Shown one piece after another: positions 41,317-55,400 of a stretch of 64,000 nucleotides of DNA. The stretch spans positions 8,099,338 to 8,163,337 of the forward strand of contig OZ004581.1 in assembly GCA_963924555.1 (NCBI GenBank), written 5' to 3'. Made by a program: the position numbers and the translations under genes. The number at the start of each line of letters is the position of its first letter. The first letter of the stretch is position 1. The notes beneath the pieces were generated by a model. That model saw only the letters and a list, made by a program, of their open reading frames with translations. It made no database searches and had not been told where the DNA came from. This DNA comes from Crambe crambe (taxonomy: Eukaryota; Porifera; Demospongiae; Poecilosclerida; Crambeidae).

Positions 41317-42454
41317 CTGAAAATATGAACACCACAACAGTATGAGATTCAGTGAGCTAGCATAGAGAGAAAGATCACTCTCAGGCATGACTCAATGTAT
41401 GTGTTATGATTAGCAACACATTTATTTTGGTGGATTGTAATTTGTAAGCTTGTCTAAGTGCTTTGTGGTAAGTATTACAGCTCCTGCATAAGTTGTGCTG
41501 AAGACTGAAAATCTTATTTTGCATGTATAATCAATATGTTGCTATAGTATTTATGGTGGTCATAGATATTGCTTCAGCTTTCTCAGTTTGGCAGTGATAG
41601 TCTCAAAGACAATATGAAGGGCTACGTTTCAAAACTTGAAGGGTTCCGACAGAATACTTCTGTGCACCAGTTCACAAAATGGCGGCCAGAAGTTCCCAGA
41701 TTATATTGAAGTTAGGAGGATTGTAGAGCAGGATTCAGATCTCATAATACTTTGAATGATTTTTATTAATTAATTTTGTTAATGTTTACTCCCTTCTATG
41801 ATAATTGTACTTGCCATATAAGGAGGAAGGAAAGCTATACACTTCCTTATAGAAAGAAAGATCCCATGGGGCATACACTTACTTTTCTCATGAGGTAAAA
41901 CTCCCTATTATAAAGAGGTAATTGCATTGTGCACTTGACTTATAATAAGGAGGAAGAAAACAATTTGCTTCCTTATAAGGAAGAAGAAGCTATACACTTC
42001 CTTAAAGAAGAAAAATCCTGTGGCAGGAAGAAGGATCAGTTTCCTGTAGCTTCTATTCTTAATATTTAAGATTATTTTTTTGTAGGCTCTCTTGCTGCTT
42101 TTTTAGACTGATCATGAAATCTTGAGCTTTATACCTTCTCCTCTTGTTGCATTCATGTTGGTTTTCTTGCTTAGTTAATTTCTCACTTATGGCTGTCAAG
42201 GTCATATGCATGAGTATAACTATTTACGCATGATACTAATAAGATTTATGTACAATGGAAAGATACATAGTTGCCTCGAGTACTACAAGGAATTTATTAT
42301 ATCGGGAAAACCATTGGTGAATGACCCCCCCCCCCCCCCCCCCACCCACCCCGCCCCAAAAAAGCCCTAGCCCTAGTCCTAGCAATTTGCCTTGGCATAT
42401 TAACAGTAAATACAGGATGTAAGTAATCATGTAGAGTGAGTCAATTCAGAATAA
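41317..42454 (-). other. Intron between array and first recognised Roc-COR-Death exon
   Basis: No exon is recognised. It carries recurring purine-rich words (AGGAGGAAGGAAAGCTATAC and relatives, 41820-42030), a 17-bp C run (42327-42343), and flanks the first array unit at 42462. If the array is spliced to the exon at 41316, this is the last intron before it. Confidence 0.5.
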
Positions 42455-44247
42455 CTTACCTTCTAAAGGAATGAAATTAAGCATCAAAATTTAATACAAA
42501 GGTGAAGGTACAACAGGGTAAGAGAAAAGACAGCATGTAAGTAACAATGCAGAGAGTGAGTACATTCAGAATAACTCACCTCCTAAAGGAATGAAATTAA
42601 ACATCAAAGTATGACAGTTAAGGTACGACAGGGAAAGAGAATAGACAGCATGTAAGTAACAAAATAGAGAGTGAGAATGTTCAGAATAACTTACATTCTG
42701 AAAGAATGAAATTAAGCATCAAAATACAACAGTGAAGTTACAGCATGTAAGTAACAATGCAGAGAGTATGTTCAGAATAACTTACTTGCTGAAATTAGGC
42801 ATTGAAATGCAACAGTGAAGGTATGACAGGGTAAGAAAATAGACAGCATGTAAGTAACAATTTAGAGAGTGAGTTGGTTCAGAATAACTTACCTCCTGAA
42901 GGAATGAAAAATACGACAGTGAAGGTACGACAGGGTAAAATAGACAGTATATAACAATGCAAAGAGTGAGTACGTTCAGAATAACTTACCAGCTGAAAGA
43001 ATGAAATTAGACATCGAAGTACGACAGTGAAGGTAAGACAGGGTAAGAGAATAGATAACATGTGAGTATGTTCAGAATGACTTACTTTCTGAAGGAATGG
43101 AATTAAGCATCAAAATACAACAGTGAAGTTACGACAGGATAAGAGAATAGACAGCATGTAAGTAACAATTTAGAAAGTGAGTTGGTTCAGAATAACTTAC
43201 CACCTGAAGGAATTAAAAATACGACAGCAAAGATACAACAGGGTAAAACAGTCTGTAACAATGCAAAGTGTGAGTACGTTCAGAATAACTTACCAGCTGA
43301 AACAATGAAATTAGACATCGAAGTACAACAGTGAAGGTATGACAGGGTAAGAGAATAGATAACATGTAAGAAAGAGTGAGTATGTTCAGAATGACTTACT
43401 TTCTGAAGGAATGGAATTAAGCATCAAAATACAACAGTGAAGTTACGACAGGGTAAGAGAATAGACAGCATGTAAATAACAATTTAGAAAGTGAGTTGGT
43501 TCAGAATAACTTACCACCTGAAGGAATTAAAAATACGACAGCAAAGGTACAACAGGGTAAAACAGTCTGTAACAATGCAAAGTGTGAGTACGTTCAGAAT
43601 AACTTACCAGCTGAAAGAATAATTAAGCATCGAAGTAAGACAGTGAAGGTATAACAGGGTAAGAGAAAAGACAGCATGTAAGTAACAATGCAGAGAGTCG
43701 GTCAGTTCAGAGTAACTTACCAACTGAAGGAATAAAATTAAGCAGCAAAATACGACAGTGAAGGTACGACAGGGTAAGAAAATAGACAGCATGTAAGTAA
43801 CAATGCAGAGAATCTGTCAGTTCAGAATAACTTACCTCCTGAAGGAATGAAATTAAGAATCAAAATACGACAGAAAAAGGACAGGGTAAGAGAATAGACC
43901 GAATGTAAGTAACAATGCAGAGAGTGAGTCAGTTCAAAAAAACTTACCGACTGAAGGAATCATCAAAATACGTAAGATAAGGTATAGACAGCATGTAAGT
44001 AACAATGCAGAGAGTGAATCTGTACAGAATAACTTACTTTCTGAAAGAATAAAATTAAGCATCGAAATACGACAGTGGAGGTACGAAGGGTAAGAGAATA
44101 GACAGCATGTAAGTAACAATGCAGAGAGTTGGTGAGCTCAAAGCAACTTACTTTCTGAAAGTGAAAGAATAAAATTAAGCATTGAAATACGACAGTGGAG
44201 GTACGATAGGGTAAGAGAATAGACAGCATGTAAGTAACAATGCAGAG

Positions 44248-45020
44248 CAGTGGCATAGCCAGGATTTAAGGTAAGGGGGTGACTTAGTGCCTGGAAAATT
44301 GTGTGCCACGCCCCCTAAAACGGCCACGCCCACTAACATTGACCTTGAATGTTGCATTGCGCTACAAAGTAGTCTGGCGGGCGATAACCCCAGGTAAAAA
44401 ATAGGGGTCTGGTGACATCGCTATATCGAACCAGTTTTTACCCCACGATTCTGGGGGGGAAGTTGTGGTATCATGAATATCATTAGCGCGACCAAAGAAT
44501 TCAATTAGCCATCAATTAGCGACTTCCGTATGGCTGAACACCTTAGTGAAGGTTGAGTCAGCGCTTGGTGTAGCGGCGGGTCGCAAAGATCTACAGTTGC
44601 AGGTTTCAGAGATGCTTTCGGGATCTTGGGATATGGGAAAAGCTTTTGCTATGGACATTCGACAAGATCTGCAGCTCTGGATCCCCTGAGCCATCTATAG
44701 TTTGTGCTATGACTGAAGAATAAGTTATGTGCATCGCACAGGCAGATGACCGTGGTTTTTTCCGTGACCGCGATGACATCCTCGATTCGCGCTGATCACA
44801 TTCCATTAGAACTGGTCCGGTATAGCGGTGTCACCAGATCCCTATTTTTTACCAGGGGTCATCACCCGCCAGACTAGCTACAAAGCTGTGAGGTTAGTGA
44901 TCAATCTAGCTTAGTCTTGCAGGCCTGCTAGCTATTAGATACACGTAGTGAAGGTTCAGCAGTTCAGCTAATAAAGGGAGTGATCGAGCACCCACTGCAC
45001 CCTGTCTGGCTACGCCACTG
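44248..45020. mobile_element. hAT-like MITE inserted in the array
   Basis: The left end CAGTGGCATAGCCAGG pairs with the right end CTGGCTACGCCACTG, and CAGAG is repeated on both flanks (44243-44247 and 45021-45025). The insertion splits one array unit. CAGTGGCGTAGCCAG-type ends are common in metazoan hAT derivatives. No transposase frame is visible. It contains a second, nested element. Confidence 0.75.
44372..44874. mobile_element. Nested TA-flanked foldback MITE
   Basis: The ~65-bp arms beginning GTCTGGCGGGCGATAACCCC and ending in its reverse complement (CATCACCCGCCAGAC) bracket a ~370-bp core, with TA on both sides (44370-44371 and 44875-44876). It lies inside the hAT-like MITE and is therefore younger than it. 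Confidence 0.75.
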
Positions 45021-46041
45021 CAGAGAGTGAGTACATTCAAAATAACTTACCTCCTGAAGGAATAAAATTAAGCATCAGAATAAGACAGTGAAGGTAAGAG
45101 AATAGACAGCATGTAAGTAACAACACAGAGAGTGAGTACGTTCAGAATAACTTACCTCCTAAAGGTATGAAATTAAGCATCAAAATAAGACAGTAAAGGT
45201 AGGACAGGGTAAGAGAATAGACAGCATGTAATTAACAATGCAGAGAGTAAATCTGTACAGAATAACTTACTTTCTGAAAGAATGAAATTAAGCATCGAAA
45301 TACGACAGTGAAGGTAAGACAGGGTAAGAGAATAGACAGCAAGTAAGTGACAATGCAGAGAGTGAGTCTGTACAGAATAACTTACTTTCTGAAGGAATTA
45401 AATTAAGCATCAAAATACGACAGTGAAGGTATGACAGGGTAAAAGAATAGACAGCATGTAATGCAGAGAGTAAGTACGTTCAGAATAATTTACCTCCTGA
45501 AGGAATAGAATTAAGCATCAGAATAAGACAGTGAAGATAAGAGAATAGACAGCATGTAAGTAACAACACAGAGAGTGAGTACGTTCAGAATAACTTACCT
45601 CCTAAAGGTATGAAATTAAGCATCAAAATAAGACAGTAAAGGTAGGACAGGGTAAGAGAATAGACAGCATGTAATTAACAATGCAGAGAGTAAATCTGTA
45701 CAGAATAACTTACTTTCTGAAAGAATGAAATTAAGCATCGAAATACGACAGTGAAGGTAAGACAGGGTAAGAGAATAGACAGCAAGTAAGTGACAATGCA
45801 GAGAGTGAGTCTGTACAGAATAACTTACTTTCTGAAGGAATTAAATTAAGCATCAAAATACGACAGTGAAGGTATGACAGGGTAAAAGAATAGACAGCAT
45901 GTAATGCAGAGAGTAAGTACGTTCAGAATAATTTACCTCCTGAAGGAATAGAATTAAGCATCAGAATAAGACAGTGAAGATAAGAGAATAGACAGCATGT
46001 AAGTAACAACACAGAGAGTGAGTACGTTCAGAATAACTTAC

Positions 46042-49000
46042 CTCCTAAAGGTATGAAATTAAGTATCAAAATAAGATAGTAAAGGTAGGACAGGGTAAGA
46101 GAATAGACAGCATGTAATTAATAATGCAGAGAGTAAATCTGTACAGAATAACTTACTTTCTGAAAGAATGAAATTAAGCATCGAAATACGACAATGAAGG
46201 TAAGACAGGGTAAGAGAATAGACAGCAAGTAAGTGACAATGCAGAGAGTGAGTCTGTACAGAATAACTTACTTTCTGAAAGAATGAAATTAAGCATCGAA
46301 ATACGACAGTGAAGGTAAGACAGGGTAAGAGAATAGACAGCAAGTAAGTGACAATGCAGAGAGTGAGTCTGTACAGAATAACTTACTTTCTGAAGGAATT
46401 AAATTAAGCATCAAAATACGACAGTGAAGGTATGACAGGGTAAAAGAATAGACAGCATGTAATGCAGAGAGTAAGTACGTTCAGAATAATTTACCTCCTG
46501 AAGGAATAGAATTAAGCATCAGAATAAGACAGTGAAGATAAGAGAATAGACAGCATGTAAGTAACAACACAGAGAGTGAGTACGTTCAGAATAACTTACC
46601 TCCTAAAGGTATGAAATTAAGCATCAAAATAAGACAGTAAAGGTAGGACAGGGTAAGAGAATAGACAGCATGTAATTAACAATGCAGAGAGTAAATCTGT
46701 ACAGAATAACTTACTTTCTGAAAGAATGAAATTAAGCATCGAAATACGACAGTGAAGGTAAGACAGGGTAAGAGAATAGACAGCAAGTAAGTGACAATGC
46801 AGAGAGTGAGTCTGTACAGAATAACTTACTTTCTGAAGGAATTAAATTAAGCATCAAAATACGACAGTGAAGGTATGACAGGGTAAAAGAATAGACAGCA
46901 TGTAATGCAGAGAGTAAGTACGTTCAGAATAATTTACCTCCTGAAGGAATAGAATTAAGCATCAGAATAAGACAGTGAAGATAAGAGAATAGACAGCATG
47001 TAAGTAACAACACAGAGAGTGAGTACGTTCAGAATAACTTACCTCCTAAAGGTATGAAATTAAGTATCAAAATAAGATAGTAAAGGTAGGACAGGGTAAG
47101 AGAATAGACAGCATGTAATTAATAATGCAGAGAGTAAATCTGTACAGAATAACTTACTTTCTGAAAGAATGAAATTAAGCATCGAAATACGACAATGAAG
47201 GTAAGACAGGGTAAGAGAATAGACAGCAAGTAAGTGACAATGCAGAGAGTGAGTCTGTACAGAATAACTTACTTTCTGAAAGAATGAAATTAAGCATCGA
47301 AATACGACAGTGAAGGTAAGACAGGGTAAGAGAATAGACAGCAAGTAAGTGACAATGCAGAGAGTGAGTCTGTACAGAATAACTTACTTTCTGAAGGAAT
47401 TAAATTAAGCATCAAAATACGACAGTGAAGGTATGACAGGGTAAAAGAATAGACAGCATGTAATGCAGAGAGTAAGTACGTTCAGAATAATTTACCTCCT
47501 GAAGGAATAGAATTAAGCATCAGAATAAGACAGTGAAGATAAGAGAATAGACAGCATGTAAGTAACAACACAGAGAGTGAGTACGTTCAGAATAACTTAC
47601 CTCCTAAAGGTATGAAATTAAGCATCAAAATAAGACAGTAAAGGTAGGACAGGGTAAGAGAATAGACAGCATGTAATTAACAATGCAGAGAGTAAATCTG
47701 TACAGAATAACTTACTTTCTGAAAGAATGAAATTAAGCATCGAAATACGACAGTGAAGGTAAGACAGGGTAAGAGAATAGACAGCAAGTAAGTGACAATG
47801 CAGAGAGTGAGTCTGTACAGAATAACTTACTTTCTGAAGGAATTAAATTAAGCATCAAAATACGACAGTGAAGGTATGACAGGGTAAAAGAATAGACAGC
47901 ATGTAATGCAGAGAGTAAGTACGTTCAGAATAATTTACCTCCTGAAGGAATAGAATTAAGCATCAGAATAAGACAGTGAAGATAAGAGAATAGACAGCAT
48001 GTAAGTAACAACACAGAGAGTGAGTACGTTCAGAATAACTTACCTCCTAAAGGTATGAAATTAAGTATCAAAATAAGATAGTAAAGGTAGGACAGGGTAA
48101 GAGAATAGACAGCATGTAATTAATAATGCAGAGAGTAAATCTGTACAGAATAACTTACTTTCTGAAAGAATGAAATTAAGCATCGAAATACGACAATGAA
48201 GGTAAGACAGGGTAAGAGAATAGACAGCAAGTAAGTGACAATGCAGAGAGTGAGTCTGTACAGAATAACTTACTTTCTGAAAGAATGAAATTAAGCATCG
48301 AAATACGACAGTGAAGGTAAGACAGGGTAAGAGAATAGACAGCAAGTAAGTGACAATGCAGAGAGTGAGTCTGTACAGAATAACTTACTTTCTGAAGGAA
48401 TTAAATTAAGCATCAAAATACGACAGTGAAGGTATGACAGGGTAAAAGAATAGACAGCATGTAATGCAGAGAGTAAGTACGTTCAGAATAATTTACCTCC
48501 TGAAGGAATAGAATTAAGCATCAGAATAAGACAGTGAAGATAAGAGAATAGACAGCATGTAAGTAACAACACAGAGAGTGAGTACGTTCAGAATAACTTA
48601 CCTCCTAAAGGTATGAAATTAAGCATCAAAATAAGACAGTAAAGGTAGGACAGGGTAAGAGAATAGACAGCATGTAATTAACAATGCAGAGAGTAAATCT
48701 GTACAGAATAACTTACTTTCTGAAAGAATGAAATTAAGCATCGAAATACGACAGTGAAGGTAAGACAGGGTAAGAGAATAGACAGCAAGTAAGTGACAAT
48801 GCAGAGAGTGAGTCTGTACAGAATAACTTACTTTCTGAAGGAATTAAATTAAGCATCAAAATACGACAGTGAAGGTATGACAGGGTAAAAGAATAGACAG
48901 CATGTAATGCAGAGAGTAAGTACGTTCAGAATAATTTACCTCCTGAAGGAATAGAATTAAGCATCAGAATAAGACAGTGAAGATAAGAGAATAGACAGCA

Positions 49001-49440
49001 TGTAAGTAACAACACAGAGAGTGAGTACGTTCAGAATAACTTACCTCCTAAAGGTATGAAATTAAGTATCAAAATAAGATAGTAAAGGTAGGACAGGGTA
49101 AGAGAATAGACAGCATGTAATTAATAATGCAGAGAGTAAATCTGTACAGAATAACTTACTTTCTGAAAGAATGAAATTAAGCATCGAAATACGACAATGA
49201 AGGTAAGACAGGGTAAGAGAATAGACAGCAAGTAAGTGACAATGCAGAGAGTGAGTCTGTACAGAATAACTTACTTTCTGAAAGAATGAAATTAAGCATC
49301 GAAATACGACAGTGAAGGTAAGACAGGGTAAGAGAATAGACAGCAAGTAAGTGACAATGCAGAGAGTGAGTCTGTACAGAATAACTTACTTTCTGAAGGA
49401 ATTAAATTAAGCATCAAAATACGACAGTGAAGGTACGACA
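46042..49440 (-). repeat. Higher-order repeat of the array, 1001-bp period, nine units per copy
   Basis: A block of nine units starting at 46042, 47043, 48044 and 49045 repeats with a fixed 1001-bp period. The 285-bp frame at 46059 recurs with an identical translation at 47060, 48061 and 49062. Within a block the triplets, by rising coordinate, are GAG, AAA, AAA, AAA, GAG, GAG, AAA, AAA, GAG. Near-identity points to very recent unequal exchange, or to an assembly duplication. Confidence 0.85.
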
Positions 49441-52400
49441 GGGTAAAAGAATAGACAGCATGTAATGCAGAGAGTGATTACGTTCAGAATAACTTACCTC
49501 CTGAAGGAATAGAATTAAGCATCAGAATAAGACAGTGAAGGTAAGAGAATAGACAGCATGTAAGTAACAACACAGAGAATGAGTACGTTCAGAATAACTC
49601 ACCTCCTAAAGGTATGAAATTAAGCATCAAAATAAGACAGTAAAGGTAGGACAGGGTAAGAGAATAGACAGCATGTAAGTAACAATGCAGAGAGTGAATA
49701 AATACAGAATAACTTACTTTCTGAAAGAATAAAATTAAGCATCGAAATACGACAGGGTAAGAGAATAGACAGCATTTAAGTAACAATGCAGAGAGTGAAT
49801 CAGTGCAGAATAACTTACTTTCTGAAAGAATAAAATTAAGCATTGAAATACGACAGGGTAAGAGAATAGACAGCATGTAAGTAACAATGCAGAGAGTCAG
49901 TCAGTTCAGAATAACTTACCTCCTGAAGGAATGAAATTAAGAATCAAAATACGTAGGACAGGGTAAGAGAATAGACAGCATGTAATTGAGAGTGAGTACA
50001 TTCAGAATAACTTACCTCCTAAAGGTATGAAATTAAGCATCAAAATAAGACAGTAAAGGTAGGACAGGGTAAGAGAATAGACAGCATGTAAGTAACAATG
50101 CAGAGAGTCAGTCAGTTCAGAATAACTTACCTCCTGAAGGAATGAAATTAAGAATCAAAATATGTAGGACAGGGTAAGAGAATAGACAGCATGTAAGTAA
50201 CAATGCAGAGAGTACGTTCAAAATAACGTACCTCCTGAAGGACAGCATGTAAGTAACGATGCAGAAAGTGAGTACGTTCAAAATAACGTACCTCCTGAAG
50301 GAATAGAATTAAGCATCAGAATAAGACAGTGAAGGTAAGAGAATAGACAGCATGTAAGTAACAACGCAGAGAGTGAGTACGTTCAGAATAACTTACCTCC
50401 TGAAGGTATGAAATTAAGCATCCAAATAAGACAGTAAAGGTAGGACAGGGAAAGAGAATAGACAGCATGTAATTAACAATGCAGAGAGTAAATCTGTACA
50501 GAATAACTTACTTTCTGAAAGAATGAAATTAAGCATCGAAATACGACAGTGAAGATAAGACAGGGTAAGAGAATAGACAGCATGTAAGTGACAATGCAGA
50601 GAGTGAGTCTGTACAGAATAACTTACTTTCTGAAGGAATAAAATTAAGCATTGAAATACAACAGTGAAGGTAAAGGAATAGATGGCATGTAATGCAGAGA
50701 GTGAGTACGTTCAGAATAACATACCTCCTGAAGGAATGAAATTAAGCATCAAAATAAGACAGTGAAGGTAGGACAGGGTAAGAAAATAGACAACATGTAA
50801 GTAACAATGCAGAGAGTGAATCTGTACAGAATAACTTACTGTCTGAAGGAATGAAGTTTAACATCATTACGACAGTGAAGATAGGACAGGGTAAGAGAAT
50901 AGAGAGCATGTAAATAACAATGCAGAGAGTGAGTACGTTCAGAATAACTCACCTCCTGAATTAGAGCATCAAAACACGACAGTGAAGGTATAACATGGTA
51001 AGAAAATAGTAAGTAACAATGCAGAGAGTGAGCCAGTTCAGAGTAACTTACAAACTGAAGGAATAAAATTAAGCATCAAAATACGACAGTGAAGGTACGA
51101 CAGGGTAAAAGAATAGACAGCATGTAAGTAACAGTGCAGAGAGTCAGTCAATTCAGAGTAACTTACGATCTGAGAAAATGAAATTAAGCATCAAAATACG
51201 ACGGTGAAGATATGACAGGGTATGAGAATAGACAGCATGTAACAATGCAGAGAGTGAGTCAGTTCAAAAAACTTACCGACTGAAGGAATCATCAAAATAC
51301 AATGAAGGTAAGAGAATAGACAGCATATAAGTAACAATGCCGAGTGATTTGGTTCAAAAAAAACTTACCGACTGAAGGAATCATCAAAATATAACAGTGA
51401 AGGTAAGACAGTTTAAAAGAATAGACAGCATGTAAGTAACAATGCATAGAGTGAATCAGTTCAGAGTAACTTACCAACTGAATGAATACAATTAAGGATA
51501 AAAATACGACAGTGAAGATATGACAGGGTAAGCGAATAAACAGCATGTAAGTAACAATGCAGAGAGTGAGTCTGTACAGAATAACTTACTTTCTGAAGGA
51601 ATAAAATTAAGCATCGAAATACGACAGTGAAGGTATGACAGGGTAAAAGAATAGACGGCATGTAATGCAGAGAGTGAGTACGTTCAGAATAACTTACCTC
51701 CTGAAGGAATGAAATTAAGCATCAAAATACAGCAGGTAAGATAGGACAGGATAAGAGAATAGACAGCATGTAAGTAACAATGCAGAGAGTGTGACAGTTC
51801 GAAAAAACTTACCGACTGAAGGAATCATCAAAATATAACAGTGAAGTTAAGACAGGGTAAAAGAATAGACAGCATGTAAGTAATAATCCAGAGAGTGAAT
51901 CAGTTTAGAGTAACTTACCAACTGAATGAATAAAATTAAGCATAAAAACACGACAGTGAAGGTAGGAAAGGGTAAGAGAATATACAGCATATAAATAACA
52001 GTGCAGAGAGTCAGTCAATTCAGAGTAACTTACAATCTGAGGGAATGAAATTAAGCATCAAAATACGACAGTGAAGGTATAACAGGGTATGAGAATAGAC
52101 AGAATGTAAGTAACAATGCAGAGAGTGAGTCAGTTCAAAAAACTTACCGACTGAAGGAATCATCAAAATATAACAATGAAGGTAAGAGAATAGACAGCAT
52201 GTAAGTAACAATGCCGAGTGATTCGGTTCAAAAAAAACTTACCGACTGAAGGAATCATCAAAATACAACAGTGAAGGTAAGACAGTTTAAGAGAATAGAC
52301 AGCATGTAAGTAACAATGCCGAGAGTAAGTCAGTTCAGAGTAACTTACCAACTGAATGAATATAATAGAGCAACAGTGAAGATATGACAGGGTAATAGAA

Positions 52401-55400
52401 TTGACAGCATGTAAGAAAAAATGCAGAGAGTCATTCAGTTCAAAATAGCTTACCGACTGAAAAAATTAAGCATCGAAATACGACAGTGAAGGTACGACAG
52501 GGTAAGAGAATAGACAGCATGTAAGTAACAATGCAGAGAGTCAGTCAGTTTAGAGTAACTCACAAACTGAAGGAATAATATTAAGCATTGAAATACGACA
52601 GTGAAGTTATGACAGGGTAAGGGAATAGTAAGAAACAATGCAGAGTCAGTCAGTTCAGAGTAACTTACCTTCTGAAGGAAAGTATCAAAATACGACAGTG
52701 AAGGTACGACAGGGTAAGATAATAGACAGCATGTAAGTAACAATGCAGAGAGTTAGTCAGTTTAGAATAACTTACCTCCTGAAGGAATGAACAAAATATG
52801 ACAGGGAAGGTAGGACAGGATATGAGTATAGACAGCATGTAAGTAACAATGCAGAAAGTGAGTTAAATTTTAAAAACTTACTGACTGAAGGAATCATCAA
52901 AATACAACAGTGAAGGTAGGACAGGGTAAGAGAATAGACAGCATGTAAGTAACAATGCAGAGAGTGAATTTGTATAGAATAACGTACTTTCTGAAAGAAT
53001 AAAATTAAGCATCGAAATATGACAATGAAATAACGACAGGGGAGCATGTTAGTAACAATGCAAAGAGTGAGTATGTTCAGAATAACTTACCGGCTGAAGG
53101 AAAGCATCGAAATACGACAGTGAAGTTACGACATGGACAGTATGTAAGTAACAATGCAGAGAGTGAGTCAGTTAAGAGTAACTTACCAACTGAAGGAATA
53201 AAATTAAGCATCAAAATACGACAGTGAAGGTACGACAGGGTAAGAGAATACACAGCATGTAAGTAACTATGCAGAGAGTGAGTCAGTTCAGAGTAACTTA
53301 CAATCTAAGGGAAAGAAATTAAGCATTAAAATACGACAGTGAAGGTAAGATATGGTAAGATAATAAAGTAACGTGAGTCAGTTTAGAATAACTTACCTCC
53401 TGAAGGAATGAAATTAAGCATCAAAATAGACAGTGAAAATAGGACAGGGTAAGAGAATAGAGAGCATGTATGTAACAGGATAACTTACTTTCTGAAGGAA
53501 GCATCAAAATACGACAGTGAAGGTAGAACAGGGTAAGAGAATAGACAGTATGTAAGTAAAAATGCAGAGAGTCATTCAGTTCAAAATAACTTACCGACTG
53601 AAAAAAAAAGAAATTAAGCATCAAAATACGACAGTGAAGGTATGACAGAGTAAGAGAATAGACAGCATAATAAGTAAAAATGCAGAGAGTCATTCAGTTC
53701 AAAATAACTTACCGACTGGAAAAATGAAATTAAGCATCAAAATACGACAGTGAAGGTGCGACAGGGTAAGAGAATAGACAGCATGTAAGTAACAATGCAG
53801 AGAGTCAGTCAGTTCAGAGTAACTTACCTTCTGAAGGAATAAAATTAAGCATCAAAATAATTATGACAGTAAAGGTACGACAGGGTAAGAGAATAGACAG
53901 CATGTAAGTAACAATGCAGAGAGTTAGTCAGTTTAGAATAATTTACCTCCTGAAGGAATGAACAAAATATGACAGGGAAGGTAGGACAGGATATGAGTAT
54001 AGACAGCATGTAAGTAATAATGCAGAAAGTGAGTTAGATTTTAAAAACTTACTGACTGAAGGAATCATCAAAATACAACAGTGAAAGTACGACAGGGTAA
54101 GGAAATAGACAGCATGTAAGTAACAATGCACAGAGTGAGTACGTTCAGAATAACTTACTTCCTGAAGGAATGAAATTAAGCATCAAAATAAGATAGTGAA
54201 GGTAGGACAGGGTAAGAGAATAGACAGCATGTAAGTAACAATGCAGAGGGTGAGTATGTTCAGAATAACTTACTTCCTGAAGGAATGAAATTAAGCATCA
54301 AAATACGATAGTGAAGGTTACCAGGATAGGGTAAGAGAATAGACATTATGTAAGTAACAATGCAGGGAGTGAATTTGTATAGAATAACGTACTTTCTGAA
54401 AAAATAAAATTAAGCATCGAATTACGATAGTGAAATAACAACATTGGAACATGTTAGTAACAGTGCAAAGAGTGAGTATATTCAGAATAATTTACCGGCT
54501 GAAGGAGAGCATCGAAATACGACAGTGAAGGTACGACATGGACAGTATGTAAGTAACAATGCAGAGAGTGAGTCAGTTAAGAGTAACTTACCAACTGAAG
54601 GAATAAAATTAAGCATCAAAATATGACAGTGAAGGTACGACAGGGTAAAAGAATACACAGCATGTAAGTAACTATGCAGAGAGACAGTCTGTTTAGAATA
54701 ATTTACCTCCTGAAGGAATGAAATTAAGCATCAAAATACAACAGTGAAGTTAGGACGAGATAAGAGAATAGACAGCATGCAAGTAACAATGCAAAGAGTG
54801 AGTCAATTTTTAAAAAACTTACCGACTGAAGGAATCATCAAAATACAACAGTGAAGGTAAGACAGGGTGAGAGAATAGACAGCATGTAAGTAACAATGCA
54901 GAGAGTCAGTCAGTTCAGAGTAACTTACAAACTGAAGGAATAATATTAAGCATTAAAATACGACAGTGAAGTTATGACAGGGTAAGAGAATAGACAGCAT
55001 GTAAGTAACAGTGCCGAGTCAGTCAATTCAGAGTAACTTACCTTCTGAAGGAAAAAAATTAAGCATCAAAATACAACAGTGAAAGTACGACAGGGTAAGA
55101 GAATAGACAGCTTGTAAGTAACAATGCAGAGAGTGAGTCAGTTCAGGATAACTTACCTTCTAAAGGAATGAAATTAAGCATCGAAATACGACAGTGAAGG
55201 TACGACAGGGTAAGAGAATAGACAGCATGTAAGTACCAATGCAGAGAGTGAGTCAGTTCAAAGTGACTTACATACTGAAGTAATGAAATTAAGCATCAAA
55301 ATACGACAGTGAAGGTACGGCAGGGTAAGAGAATAGACATCATGTAAGTAACATTGCAGAGAGTGAGTCAGTTCAGAATAACTTACTCGCTGAATGATGA

